Of a DNA stretch of 64,000 nt, positions 54,970 to 64,000 are shown piece by piece (the stretch's first letter is position 1; each line of letters begins with the position of its first letter). The DNA lies in the NCBI GenBank assembly GCA_017555905.1, contig JAFZFP010000016.1, forward strand, positions 105,985 to 169,984, given 5' to 3'. Made by a program: the position numbers and the translations under genes. The stretch comes from Alistipes sp. GTDB taxonomy: Bacteria; Bacteroidota; Bacteroidia; Bacteroidales; Rikenellaceae. Under the pieces are notes generated by a model. The model was not told the DNA's origin. It ran no database searches and saw only the letters and a program-made list of their open reading frames with translations.

Positions 54970-55986
54970 CTATCGGAGCGACGACTCCGCCATAGCATCA
55001 CGAACGCGCAACTCGATCTCCTCCATAAGTGCAGGATCACCCTTCAAGGCCTCCTTCACCGAGTCACGACCCTGGCCAATCTTTCTGTCGCCATACGAGA
55101 ACCACGAGCCCGACTTCTTGATAATCTCGTAGTCTACGCCCAAGTCGATGATCTCGCCAAGTTTAGAGATGCCCTCGCCAAACATAATGTCGAACTCAGC
55201 CTTCTTGAATGGAGGTGCCACCTTGTTCTTCACCACCTTGACCTTAGTACGTGTACCGAGCTGCTCCTCGCCATCCTTAATCACCGAAGCACGACGGATG
55301 TCGATACGTACGCTGGCGTAGAACTTCAAGGCGTTACCACCCGTAGTAGTCTCAGGATTACCATATATCACGCCAATCTTGTCGCGCAACTGGTTGATGA
55401 AGATACATACGGTCTTAGTCTTAGAGATTGAAGCGGTGAGTTTACGCAAAGCCTGCGACATAAGGCGGGCCTGGAGACCCATCTTCGAGTCACCCATATC
55501 GCCCTCAATCTCGGCCTTTGGCGTAAGGGCCGCCACGGAGTCGATGACGATGATGTCGATAGCGCTTGAGCGAATCAACGAGTCGGCAATCTCCAAGGCC
55601 TGCTCACCATTGTCGGGCTGAGAGACCAAGAGGCTATCTACATCGACACCCAACTTCTGAGCGTAATAGGGGTCGAAGGCGTGCTCAGCATCGATGAAGG
55701 CAGCGATACCTCCCGACTTCTGGGCCTCGGCGATGGCGTGGATAGCCAACGTAGTCTTACCCGAAGACTCAGGACCAAAAATCTCAATCACACGGCCCTT
55801 GGGGTAACCACCCACACCCAACGCCATATCGAGGGTGATAGAGCCTGTGGGAATCACCGGAACATCGGCAACGCTGTCGCTCGACATACGCATAATAGAA
55901 CCCTTGCCGAAGTCCTTCTCAATCTTATCCATCACTGCCGACAACACCTTGAGCTTGTCAGCATTTACCTGTACTTTCTCTGCCAT
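54970..55986 (-). CDS. recA: Recombinase RecA
   Basis: 338 residues. Walker A GPESSGKT (71-78), Walker B in [12 protein letters not shown], loop 2 region [21 protein letters not shown]. Drives strand exchange and SOS induction. 12 bp after the bcp stop, so probably a bcp-recA operon. Confidence 0.97.
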   Translation of the reverse strand: MAEKVQVNADKLKVLSAVMDKIEKDFGKGSIMRMSSDSVADVPVIPTGSITLDMALGVGGYPKGRVIEIFGPESSGKTTLAIHAIAEAQKSGGIAAFIDAEHAFDPYYAQKLGVDVDSLLVSQPDNGEQALEIADSLIRSSAIDIIVIDSVAALTPKAEIEGDMGDSKMGLQARLMSQALRKLTASISKTKTVCIFINQLRDKIGVIYGNPETTTGGNALKFYASVRIDIRRASVIKDGEEQLGTRTKVKVVKNKVAPPFKKAEFDIMFGEGISKLGEIIDLGVDYEIIKKSGSWFSYGDRKIGQGRDSVKEALKGDPALMEEIELRVRDAMAESSLR

Positions 55987-55998
55987 AATATATTTCGT

Positions 55999-56466
55999 TT
56001 ATTTATTATCCAATAGTTTGATTATCTGACCGTAAGCATCCTTGGTATCGACCTTCGAGATGATGTGGGTGATGCGGGCCTCGGCATCGAGGAGGAAGGT
56101 GGTGCGAACCACACCCATATACTCCCTACCGCACATCTTCTTCATCTGCCACACCCCCATAGCCTCTAAAAGCGAGTGGTCGCCATCGGCCAAAAGAGTG
56201 AAGTTAAGGTCGTGCTTCGAGCAGAAGTTCTGGTGGGACTTCACCGAGTCGGGACTCACGCCCACAATCTTGTAGCCCCTGCGGAGCAACTCCTCCTTAC
56301 CATCACGGAGGCTCTTAGCCTCAAGCGTACACCCCGACGTATTATCCTTGGGGTAGAAATAGAGTACCGTAGGCGACCCCTTAAGGTCGGCAAGCGTGAA
56401 CTCCACGCCCTCCTGCGTAACACTCTTAAACTCTGGGACAAATGCCCCTACTTCTATCTTTGTCAT
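55999..56466 (-). CDS. bcp: Bcp/PrxQ-type peroxiredoxin, 1-Cys-like
   Basis: 155 residues from ATG 56466 (MTKIEVGAFVPEF). Peroxidatic Cys46 in NTSGCTLEAKSLRD. In most Bcp proteins the resolving Cys is five residues later; here that position is Lys51, so this is a 1-Cys-type enzyme or uses another cysteine (Cys78 or Cys105 region). Reduces hydroperoxides in the cytosol. Adjacent to recA. Confidence 0.88.
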   Translation of the reverse strand: MTKIEVGAFVPEFKSVTQEGVEFTLADLKGSPTVLYFYPKDNTSGCTLEAKSLRDGKEELLRRGYKIVGVSPDSVKSHQNFCSKHDLNFTLLADGDHSLLEAMGVWQMKKMCGREYMGVVRTTFLLDAEARITHIISKVDTKDAYGQIIKLLDNK

Positions 56467-56652
56467 ATCTATTTTTTCATTTAATTTATTCTTCACTCAA
56501 ATCACTCCCAAAGTTACTCTTTTTTTCTGAATTTCGGAAATTTAAGTTAGACATTTTATCTATAGCCTTATAAGTAACTCCTATACCATCCTTACTACCC
56601 TATCTGTTTTATCTATTAAAGTTGGTCGTTTTCTGATATCTCTTCCAATCGC

Positions 56653-56859
56653 TTAGGCCTCGATTGTGATGGTCACCTGCTGGCGGAAGTCGCTCTCCGA
56701 GGTGTTCAACTTGGCCCTGCACACAGGACAGCGAATGGCACACTGGGTGTCGATATGCTGGTTGAGCAACTGCTCCGAAGAGGTAAGGCCAACGATAGTT
56801 GTGTGGTAGTCGGTATGCGAGCCACACTCGTTGCAATGAATGTTGTAGTTTAGTCCCAT
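56653..56859 (-). CDS. Small zinc-ribbon protein (68 aa)
   Basis: Start at ATG 56859 (MGLNYNIHCNEC); the longer frame runs through the palindrome. Cys9/Cys12 and Cys44/Cys47 form two CxxC knuckles of a zinc ribbon, plus Cys40. Function unknown; may bind nucleic acid or serve as a redox or metal module. A perfect palindrome sits in its leader region. Monocistronic. Confidence 0.6.
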   Translation of the reverse strand: MGLNYNIHCNECGSHTDYHTTIVGLTSSEQLLNQHIDTQCAIRCPVCRAKLNTSESDFRQQVTITIEA

Positions 56860-56915
56860 AGTCGTAGTCGTTTTAATAGTTTCCTTATCAATCACGATGC
56901 AAAGATATGGGTACG

Positions 56916-56936
56916 TTTTGACAGGTTGTGTCAAAA
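56916..56936 (-). promoter_or_regulatory. Palindrome TTTTGACA-N5-TGTCAAAA upstream of the zinc-ribbon gene
   Basis: Perfect 8-bp inverted repeat, 57 bp upstream of the ATG, next to a TATCTTTG -7-like box (minus strand). The layout suggests an operator overlapping the promoter. Confidence 0.5.
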
Positions 56937-56971
56937 TAAAAATAATTGCGATAACGGACAAAAAAAGATGA

Positions 56972-56999
56972 GGTGATACCCCAAAAAGCAGGTATCACC
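56972..56999 (-). terminator. Terminator of the DUF4923 genes
   Basis: 9-bp stem GGTGATACC / GGTATCACC with a 10-nt loop, followed on the minus strand by TCATCTTTTTTTG. Confidence 0.7.
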
Positions 57000-57025
57000 C
57001 CATATTAGAGTGTGAGATATGGCCC

Positions 57026-57670
57026 CTATCGCTCGAACAAGACGGAGAGGAAGACTCCTCCTCCAAGACCCACGATAACTCCCTTGACCATAAGAAAGGT
57101 GTCGTCAGAGGCTAAGTCCGAGGTCGCAGAGAGGGTATTTAGCACATCCTGAGCATCTATCATCACCACCAGACGCTCGTTAGGCAACTTGAGGTAGCCA
57201 CGGGCAGAGTACTCCGTGCCGAGGTAGTCGAAGGTACCCGTCACCTTAGCCGAGGTCTCGTCGTAGGCGTAGTAGACATCCTTCATCTGATCGCGCGTAG
57301 CAACGACAGCCAAGCCATTACGGCGTAGCGTGAGGGAGCAACACCCCTCGACGATGCCGAGTTTCTGGAGTTCGGCAACGCCCAAGGTTTCGAGTTGCTG
57401 GATAGCCACCGTAGCCAGAGGGTTATCGCCCAAGTACTCTATCTTTGCCGACTTATACTGCCACGTACCCAAGACCTTACTCCTCTGCGGAGCGTTCTCC
57501 TTCAAGAGGTCGTAGGGACTCTTCTCGGCCTGTGGTTGCTGCTGCACCACCGCACCAAAGAGTTGTCCGAGGGCGCGACCCAAGTCGATCTGTGCCACGG
57601 CACGCTGTGGGGCAAAAGTGAACAACCCCACAACCACCGCAACAATAGCCAATCTCTTAATACTCAACAT
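57026..57670 (-). CDS. DUF4923 family exported protein, copy 1
   Basis: 214 residues with signal peptide (cut near AVAQ). Core pattern VLGTWQYKSAKIEYLGDNPL followed by EGCCSLTLRRNGLAVVATR and TGTFDYLGTEYSARGY, matching the lipocalin-like DUF4923. Function unknown, periplasmic. 1 bp after copy 2. Confidence 0.72.
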   Translation of the reverse strand: MLSIKRLAIVAVVVGLFTFAPQRAVAQIDLGRALGQLFGAVVQQQPQAEKSPYDLLKENAPQRSKVLGTWQYKSAKIEYLGDNPLATVAIQQLETLGVAELQKLGIVEGCCSLTLRRNGLAVVATRDQMKDVYYAYDETSAKVTGTFDYLGTEYSARGYLKLPNERLVVMIDAQDVLNTLSATSDLASDDTFLMVKGVIVGLGGGVFLSVLFER

Positions 57671-57671
57671 A

Positions 57672-58268
57672 TTACTTCGTCAATGAGAATCCAATCATCA
57701 TACCGTCGTAGTTCTCGACAATCTTCGATACACCACTGAGCAACGACACCTTAGTACCGAGGGCCTTCAAGAAGTCGAAGAGGCGCTGACAGTCGTATAC
57801 GATATCCAAGCCGTTAGCCGTGATGTTGGCATAACCAGTCATAGAGCCGAGTTTGAGGAGCGCAGTGTTGAACTCCATAACGAGTTTGTTATCCTCAGCA
57901 GTATAGGTATAAGTACCTGACAATGTGCGCTTTCCGATAACCATAATAAAGGTTTTGTCGGCCTTGAAACTATAGCTGCAGTTGCCAGCCTTGATGCCCA
58001 CGAAGTCGTAGGCCTTCTGCAACTTAGGCTCGATGGTCTGCGTAGCGAGAGTACCCAACGCACCAGCCAACGTATCCTCGCTCTTGAGGGTGATGGCAGG
58101 GTCAGAGTAGTTCCAGTCACCCACAATAAGTGCCTCGGTAGCCTTACCATCGGTAATCTCGTCGATGATGGTGGTAGCGGCATTCTTAAGGAAGTTGGTG
58201 AGCGTCTGTGCCGAGAGGCTTGTGCTAAAGCCTACAAGCGCAACGGCCAAAATTAGTATCTTCTTCAT
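57672..58268 (-). CDS. DUF4923 family exported protein, copy 2
   Basis: 198 residues; signal peptide cut near LSAQ. Same layout as copy 1: IVGDWNYSDPAITLKSEDTL, then GNCSYSFKADKTFIMVIGKR, SGTYTYTAEDNKLV. Tandem duplicate with divergence, in one transcript. The only periplasmic pair of this family here. Confidence 0.72.
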   Translation of the reverse strand: MKKILILAVALVGFSTSLSAQTLTNFLKNAATTIIDEITDGKATEALIVGDWNYSDPAITLKSEDTLAGALGTLATQTIEPKLQKAYDFVGIKAGNCSYSFKADKTFIMVIGKRTLSGTYTYTAEDNKLVMEFNTALLKLGSMTGYANITANGLDIVYDCQRLFDFLKALGTKVSLLSGVSKIVENYDGMMIGFSLTK

Positions 58269-58337
58269 AATCTTTTTTTCGTTTGTGTCCTAAATTATTA
58301 ACGTAACCACCCCTCCTATTATTATAATAGGTATGGG

Positions 58338-60287
58338 CTAAAGCAGTGCGTCCAACTCCTGCTCCATATCGGTCACCTCCTGCAACCAAGCACGCTCCTG
58401 AGCGTCAGAAGGCATATGCAAGTCGCCACGAGGTGAGAGGCCCACAGCACCAACCTTTGGGCCATCAGGCATTGCCGAGCGCTTGAACTGCTGAGAGAAG
58501 AAGCGACGGAAGAAGACCTTAAGCCACTTGATGATGGTGGCCTTGTCGTAGACATCCTCGAAGGCCAAACCTGCCAACATAGCAATCTTGGCTGGGGCAT
58601 AGCGACGACGGAGGGTACAGTAGAGGAAGAAGTCGTGGAGGTCGTAAGGGCCTACCAAGTCCTCGGTCTTCTGTGCGATGGTGTCATCCTCGTTGGTTGG
58701 CAACAACTCTGGGCTCACAGGGGTATCAACGACGTCGAGCAATGAGCGCTGGAGGGCACCCTCGGCTCTATTCTTGGCGTACCACTCAACCATATAGCGG
58801 ACCAAGGTCTTAGGTACCGACGAGTTGATGCCGTACATCGACATCTGGTCGCCATTGTAGGTAGCCCAACCCAAAGCCAACTCACTCATATCGCCTGTGC
58901 CGACAACCATACCGCCACACATATTTGCCACATCCATAAGGATTTGCGTACGCTCACGTGCCTGAGAGTTCTCGTAGGCCACCGAGCGCTCCTCGGCATT
59001 GAGGCCGATATCCTTGAAGTGCTGCTCGCAAGCATCCTTAATAGATATCTCCCTCAGCGTACAGCCCAACTCGCGCATCATAATAAGGGCGTTCTGGTAG
59101 GTGCGGTCCGAAGTGCCGAAGCCCGGCATAGTGACACCGATGATGCCCTTGCGGTCGAGACCCAACAAGTCGTAGGTGTCGCAGACAGCCAACAGCGCCA
59201 ACGTAGAGTCCAAGCCTCCAGAGATACCCATAACAACATTTTTGCAACCCGTATGCTCAAGGCGCTGGGCCAAACCAGCACTCTGGATAGCAAAGACCTC
59301 GCGGCAGTGGATATCGCGTGCCGCCTCATCCTCAGGAACGAAGTAGAGAGGCTCGATATGGCGACGCACATCGCCCTGATAGAGGATCTCATCGACCTCA
59401 ATCTCCACAACACGCATCTCGGGAGCCTCAGGGTAGTAGAAGGTATTACGTGCGGTACGGCGTGTAGAGATATACTCCACGTCGATATCGGCGATGACCA
59501 TACGGTCGTTGCGCACGAAGCGCTCGCTGACACCCAATACTCGGCCCAACTCCGCAATCACGGCATTACCCGCAAAGACCAAGTCGCTCGACGACTCACC
59601 GTGGCCCGAAGAGGCATAGACGTATGCAGACATCGTGCGTGACGACTGCTCGGCGATGAGCGAGATGAGGTAGTCGTGCTTGCAGACCGACTCGGGCGAA
59701 GCCGAGAGGTTGAAGAGCAACTTAGCACCCTGCACCGCCTGCATAGATGAGGGTGGCACTGGCACCCACATATCCTCGCAGATCTCTACACCAAACTCCA
59801 CACCGTGGATGTCGAACAAGAGGTCGCTACCGAAGGGTGCCTCCTGACCCGCAAAGCGAATCATACGCTCCTTGATAGAGTAGCCCGAAACCCACCAGCG
59901 CAACTCCGAGAACTCGCCATAGTTGGGGATATAGGACTTGGGAACGATACCCCAAAGTACGCCCTGACCAAAGATCGCGGCACAGTTATAGAGGCGGTCG
60001 GCAAAGACCACGGGAAGACCTACGATACCGATAGTGGGTATCTCCTCGGTCTGCTGCATAAGCCACGCCAAGGCGCGCTCAGCGTCGCTAAGCAACTTAT
60101 TCTGCAACACCATATCGCCACAGGTGTAGCCCACCAGCGACAACTCAGGCATCACAACAACCTCGACACCCTCCTTGAAGGCATCCTCCATAATCTTGAG
60201 GGCGCCCTCGGCATTGCGTTGCGCATCGGCAATATGCACTCGTGGCACAGCCGCGGCAACTCTTACATATCCATATCTGTTATTCAT
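58338..60287 (-). CDS. nadE: Glutamine-dependent NAD+ synthetase
   Basis: 649 residues. N-terminal nitrilase-type glutaminase with Glu48, Lys117, Cys170 (ICEDMWVP); C-terminal synthetase with P-loop GISGGLDSTL. Makes NAD+ from deamido-NAD+, ATP and glutamine. Located 27 bp after pepT on the same strand. A short hairpin (CCTATTA/TAATAGG, 58315-58331) follows. Confidence 0.95.
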   Translation of the reverse strand: MNNRYGYVRVAAAVPRVHIADAQRNAEGALKIMEDAFKEGVEVVVMPELSLVGYTCGDMVLQNKLLSDAERALAWLMQQTEEIPTIGIVGLPVVFADRLYNCAAIFGQGVLWGIVPKSYIPNYGEFSELRWWVSGYSIKERMIRFAGQEAPFGSDLLFDIHGVEFGVEICEDMWVPVPPSSMQAVQGAKLLFNLSASPESVCKHDYLISLIAEQSSRTMSAYVYASSGHGESSSDLVFAGNAVIAELGRVLGVSERFVRNDRMVIADIDVEYISTRRTARNTFYYPEAPEMRVVEIEVDEILYQGDVRRHIEPLYFVPEDEAARDIHCREVFAIQSAGLAQRLEHTGCKNVVMGISGGLDSTLALLAVCDTYDLLGLDRKGIIGVTMPGFGTSDRTYQNALIMMRELGCTLREISIKDACEQHFKDIGLNAEERSVAYENSQARERTQILMDVANMCGGMVVGTGDMSELALGWATYNGDQMSMYGINSSVPKTLVRYMVEWYAKNRAEGALQRSLLDVVDTPVSPELLPTNEDDTIAQKTEDLVGPYDLHDFFLYCTLRRRYAPAKIAMLAGLAFEDVYDKATIIKWLKVFFRRFFSQQFKRSAMPDGPKVGAVGLSPRGDLHMPSDAQERAWLQEVTDMEQELDALL

Positions 60288-60314
60288 CTTAAACTCGGTT
60301 TAGTGGTTGAAGCG

Positions 60315-61532
60315 CTACTCGCCCCAAATACGAGCGAGGTTGATGATGGTATTCATCGCCTTCTGCATAGTGGTAAGCGATGCATACTCATAACGGCCGT
60401 GGAAGTTCATACCTCCAGTGAAGAGGTTTGGACAAGGCAAGCCCATAAACGAGAGGCGTGAACCATCGGTACCACCACGGATAGGCTTAACCAAAGGCTT
60501 GACACCAGCCTCAATCATAGCGCGCTTAGCCTTGTCGATGACCTGTGGGTGTGGCTCGACCATCTTACGCATATTGTAGTACTGGTCGCGCATATTGAGC
60601 GTGAGCACCTTCTCGCCATACTTGCGCTGGAGGAAGTTCACAACGTCCCACATAAGTTGCTTCTTAGCCTCGAACTTGTCGCTGTCGTGGTCGCGGATGA
60701 TGTAGTTAATCTCGGCCTCCTCGACGCTACCCTTGATGCCTACGCAGTGGAAGAAGCCCTCGTAATGCTCGGTATATTGTGGGCGCTCGAAGGCTGGGAG
60801 CAAACCATTGAGTTCAGTGGCGATGTCGATGGCGTTAATCATCTTGTTCTTAGCCATTCCTGGGTGTACGTTACGGCCCGAGATGGTAATCTTCACGCCT
60901 GCAGCGTTGAAGTTCTCGTACTCCAACTCACCCTCCATACCGCCATCCATAGTGTAGGCGAAGTCGGCAGCGAACTTCTTAACGTCGAAGTAGTCTACGC
61001 CACGGCCAATCTCCTCGTCGGGGGTGAAGCCCACACGTATCTTGCCGTGAGCAACCTCAGGGTGTGCCACGAGCCACTCCATAGCCGTAACTATCTCAGC
61101 AACACCAGCCTTATCGTCGGCACCAAGCAGTGTAGTACCGTCGGTATGGATGAGGGTGTGACCCTTGAAGAAACTCAACTCTGGGAACTCCTCGACACGC
61201 ATCCACACGTCGTTGCCAAGCATAATGTCGCGACCGTCGTAGTTCTCAAGCACGTGAGGCTTGACGTTAGCACCACTCATATCGGGAGCAGTATCTACGT
61301 GCGAGATGAAGCCGATTACTGGAGCGTTCTCCAAGCCACGTGTCGCTGGCAAGGTAGCCATAACGTAGCCATACTCATCCATAGTAACCTCCTTGAGACC
61401 GATAGCCTCCAACTCCTCCTTGAGGTGGCGGAGGAGTACCAACTGCTTGTCGGTAGATGGGAACGTCGTGCTCGACTCATCTGCCTGAGTGTCGAACGAC
61501 ACATATTTCAAAAATCTCTCTTTTAAGTCCAT
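60315..61532 (-). CDS. pepT: Peptidase T (tripeptide aminopeptidase)
   Basis: 405 residues, M20 family. Zinc ligands in SHVDTAPDMSG (His, Asp), LLGADDKAGVAEI, and catalytic DEEIGRG. Cleaves N-terminal residues from tripeptides in the cytosol. Likely handles peptides brought in by the OPT transporter encoded 54 bp upstream. Confidence 0.95.
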   Translation of the reverse strand: MDLKERFLKYVSFDTQADESSTTFPSTDKQLVLLRHLKEELEAIGLKEVTMDEYGYVMATLPATRGLENAPVIGFISHVDTAPDMSGANVKPHVLENYDGRDIMLGNDVWMRVEEFPELSFFKGHTLIHTDGTTLLGADDKAGVAEIVTAMEWLVAHPEVAHGKIRVGFTPDEEIGRGVDYFDVKKFAADFAYTMDGGMEGELEYENFNAAGVKITISGRNVHPGMAKNKMINAIDIATELNGLLPAFERPQYTEHYEGFFHCVGIKGSVEEAEINYIIRDHDSDKFEAKKQLMWDVVNFLQRKYGEKVLTLNMRDQYYNMRKMVEPHPQVIDKAKRAMIEAGVKPLVKPIRGGTDGSRLSFMGLPCPNLFTGGMNFHGRYEYASLTTMQKAMNTIINLARIWGE

Positions 61533-61586
61533 TGTGTTATCTGTTTTTTGTTGTTAGTTCTTAGTTTTATGCTGCGAGGAGCCCTA

Positions 61587-63584
61587 CTACTCCTCAATCT
61601 TTGCACGACGTGAGTGCCAGATGAAGTAGGCAATGATAGCCACATACATCACAATACCGAGATATACGGCACCCATAGAGTCAGCCCACGCTGTGAGCAT
61701 CCAGTCGCAACCTGCAAAGGCCAAGATAGCGCTCACAACACCCATCAACGCACCACCAGCGATGAAGCCCGATGCGATGAGTGTACCACGGTTGTTATTA
61801 GCCTTAGCCTGCTCCTCGTTCTTGTGGCGGTTCACAGCCCAAGAGACCAAACCACCCACTACCAATGGGGCATTGAGGTTCATAGGGATAAACATACCAA
61901 GAGCGAAAGGCAATGCAGGAACACCGATAAGGGTCAATACAAGGATGAGGCCAGCACCGATGCCGTAGAGCAACCAAGGGGTCACACCACCCATCATAAG
62001 AGGCTGGATAACTGCCGCCATAGCATTTGCCTGAGGCGCTACGAGGGCGTTCTCACCCACGAAGCCGTAGGTGTCGTTCATAATGATCATCACACCAGCA
62101 ACGGTAGCCGCCGAAACGAATGTGCCGACGAACTTCCAAGTCTGCTGCTTCTTAGGTGTTGTGCCGAGCCAGTAGCCAATCTTGAGGTCGGTGATGAAGC
62201 CACCAGCCATAGAGAGGGCGGTACAAACCACGCCACCGATAACCAACGCCGCAATCATTCCCGACTCACCCTCAAGGCCTACGCTCACCAATACCAACGA
62301 CGAAAGGATGAGCGTCATAAGGGTCATACCCGACACAGGGTTAGAGCCCACAATGGCGATAGCATTCGCTGCCACGGTGGTAAAGAGGAAGGCGATGACA
62401 AAGACGATGAGCAGTGCCACGATAGTCTGCATCCAGTTGCCCAACACGCCGAACTGGAAGAAGAAGAGCGTAGCCGCCAAGGTAGCGATGAGAATTGTGA
62501 GGATTCGCTTCATAGTGATATCCTTCTGAGTACGAGGCTCATCCGTAGCCACCTTCTTACCACCAAACTCATTCTTAGCCAACACCAAGGCGCTCTTGAT
62601 GATGCCAGCCTGGCGGATGATGCCGATAAGGCCCGCCATAGCGATACCACCGATACCGATAGGACGGCCGATGTAGGTGTAGAGGTTCTCGGGGGTGAAG
62701 ATGAGCGATGGGTTAGCCAAGATGCTCTCGTTGGTGATACCCAAGAGCGACACCATAGCCTCGGCATTCACAGCGCTCTCGAACGAGCCCACCAAAGGCA
62801 CGATGAAGAACCATACGAGGGCCGAGCCAGCGCAGATAATCAAGGCGTACTTCAAGCCGATGATATATCCCAAACCGAGTACCGCAGCCGAGGTATTGAG
62901 ACCAAAGGTTAGTTTCACGTTAGCGGCCAAGGCCTTACCCCAACCCCACATCTGCGTAGAGAGCGACGACACCCACGCACCGAAGGTAGAGACGATAAAG
63001 TCGTAGAGACCACCAATGAGACCCGCAGCAACCAATATCTTAGCCTGTGAGCCACCCTTCTCGCCCGATACGAGGACCTCGGTGGTCGCCGTAGCCTCAG
63101 GGAATGGGTACTTACCGTGCATCTCCTTGACGAAGTATTTGCGGAAGGGGACAAGCAATACGATACCGAGGATACCTCCCAAGAGTGACGAGAGGAATAC
63201 CTGGTAGAACTGCGCATCAAGGCCCAAGATGTAGAGCGCAGGGAGGGTGAAGATAGCACCCGCCACGATAACACCTGACGAAGCACCGATAGACTGGATA
63301 ATTACGTTCTGGCCCAACATATTCTTCTTGCCACGCATCTGGCCGAGACCTACGGCGATGATGGCGATAGGGATTGCAGCCTCGAAGACCTGACCCACCT
63401 TAAGGCCGAGGTATGCCGCTGCTGCCGAGAAGAGTACGGCCATAATGATACCCACTGAAACAGAGTATGGGGTCACCTCCACGGGTGTCTCGTTAGCCCC
63501 CATAATTGGATTGTACTGCTCACCTGGATTGAGTTCGCGATAGGCGTTCTCAGGGAGCGAAGTTTTAGGTTGATTCTCTTGCAT
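61587..63584 (-). CDS. OPT-family oligopeptide transporter
   Basis: 665 residues from ATG 63584 (MQENQPKTSL); the longer frame overlaps the promoter. About 14-16 spans; conserved start region RELNPGEQYNPIMGANE and a WAVNRHKNEEQAKANN loop. Prokaryotic OPT proteins import oligopeptides or metal chelates by proton symport. Adjacent pepT supports peptides. First gene of the OPT-pepT-nadE cluster. Confidence 0.9.
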   Translation of the reverse strand: MQENQPKTSLPENAYRELNPGEQYNPIMGANETPVEVTPYSVSVGIIMAVLFSAAAAYLGLKVGQVFEAAIPIAIIAVGLGQMRGKKNMLGQNVIIQSIGASSGVIVAGAIFTLPALYILGLDAQFYQVFLSSLLGGILGIVLLVPFRKYFVKEMHGKYPFPEATATTEVLVSGEKGGSQAKILVAAGLIGGLYDFIVSTFGAWVSSLSTQMWGWGKALAANVKLTFGLNTSAAVLGLGYIIGLKYALIICAGSALVWFFIVPLVGSFESAVNAEAMVSLLGITNESILANPSLIFTPENLYTYIGRPIGIGGIAMAGLIGIIRQAGIIKSALVLAKNEFGGKKVATDEPRTQKDITMKRILTILIATLAATLFFFQFGVLGNWMQTIVALLIVFVIAFLFTTVAANAIAIVGSNPVSGMTLMTLILSSLVLVSVGLEGESGMIAALVIGGVVCTALSMAGGFITDLKIGYWLGTTPKKQQTWKFVGTFVSAATVAGVMIIMNDTYGFVGENALVAPQANAMAAVIQPLMMGGVTPWLLYGIGAGLILVLTLIGVPALPFALGMFIPMNLNAPLVVGGLVSWAVNRHKNEEQAKANNNRGTLIASGFIAGGALMGVVSAILAFAGCDWMLTAWADSMGAVYLGIVMYVAIIAYFIWHSRRAKIEE

Positions 63585-63633
63585 AGTTTTATAATTTTTT
63601 ATGTGTTTGCCCGCGTGTGTGCGCATTATCACA

Positions 63634-63664
63634 CAAAGATACAAAAAATTTTCAATCTTCCAAA
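63634..63664 (-). promoter_or_regulatory. Promoter of the OPT gene
   Basis: Minus strand: TTTG (63661-63664), 19-bp spacer, TATCTTTG (63634-63641). It proves that the Met at 63707 is too far upstream to be the start. Confidence 0.7.
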
Positions 63665-64000
63665 GATGAAGTGGACTTTGCGGTAGCAATGCGGTGCCTT
63701 GCCACACTTGTCACACAAGTCACATACCCCACCCCCTGTGACAATGTGACAATGTGACAAGATGCGAAGAGTACGCTGGCGCGGAAGAGAGCAACACTCG
63801 TACGACGCTTGCTATGCAGTAAGGAATATAGGGAAATTAGAGAATTTAGGGATAGGCTTGCGCGAATAGTTTTCTGAGCGCATTCCTAAAAACAGCTAAA
63901 TACCATAATTTCACTAATGACGTTAGGCGATAGTGCTGAGTGCAGTACCACAACTCCGACTACGCACTGATATATACTCAGATATACATATATATAAATA
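63665..64000. other. Right-end intergenic region with GTGACAA repeats
   Basis: No gene seen. Three tandem copies of TGTGACAA (63737-63760, then G) face an inverted CTTGTCACA (63707-63715), forming a repeat array plus a possible hairpin. The rest is unremarkable and ends in an AT dinucleotide-rich stretch at the window edge. Confidence 0.45.

Noticed and set aside
61614-62912. 432-codon plus-strand frame opposite the OPT gene
   Set aside because: Composition (many His, Asp, Arg, Thr) is that of an antisense reading of a membrane protein; the OPT frame has clear family motifs.
63737-63761. CRISPR-like repeat array
   Set aside because: Only three 8-bp units with no unique spacers and no cas genes in the window.

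Overview
The window is a Bacteroidota chromosome segment, most likely Bacteroidales and perhaps Alistipes/Rikenellaceae-like. The placement rests on recurrent TTTG/TAnnTTTG promoters instead of sigma70 boxes, families restricted to this phylum (DUF4199, DUF4293, DUF4923, BT_3928-like, DUF3784), outer-membrane barrels, a sufBCDS operon and moderately GC-rich core genes. The genus is inference; no 16S rRNA is present.

Left end (1-5.7 kb) is accessory DNA. It holds the 3' end of a type I restriction hsdR, a tyrosine-recombinase pseudogene, a chimeric tRNA-Phe-like element, two secreted-protein genes each broken by one in-frame TAA, a secreted trypsin-like protease, and repeated copies of the tRNA-Lys 3' end with its terminator. 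The intact tRNA-Lys(TTT) at 5660-5735 marks the junction with core genome. This looks like a decaying integrative element, or nested elements, at a tRNA-Lys site.

From 5.8 to 28.8 kb almost everything is on the minus strand in tight operons: mltG - DUF4199 - GT2 - DUF4293 - thioesterase - ubiA - EamA; TPR protein - outer-membrane barrel - Yip1; an RND efflux set (adaptor, pump, TolC); and sufB-C-D-S - tmk - MauE/DoxX-like. The SRP RNA lies on the plus strand between the first two. An OsmC gene is also on the plus strand.

From 28.9 to 50.5 kb there are an MFS transporter, glyA, an exported bleomycin-hydrolase-like peptidase with a CYTH protein, an operon of SPFH protein, ribbon-helix-helix regulator, membrane proteins, S41 protease and three DUF3784 proteins, then der, an outer-membrane barrel, phoH, pepD, a lipid-kinase-like gene, a pair of surface lipoproteins and uvrB. 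The second lipoprotein carries a C-terminal domain resembling the IgG-cleaving protease IdeS (peptidase C66), with Cys, His and Asp residues in place; this is the most notable gene in the window.

From 50.7 kb to the right end: an XRE regulator beside a 650-bp AT-rich non-coding stretch, a HIT protein, relA/spoT, recA with a 1-Cys-like Bcp peroxiredoxin, a small zinc-ribbon protein with a palindrome in its leader, two tandem DUF4923 proteins, nadE, pepT and an OPT oligopeptide transporter. The peptidases PepC, PepD and PepT together with the OPT transporter suggest a peptide-using lifestyle.
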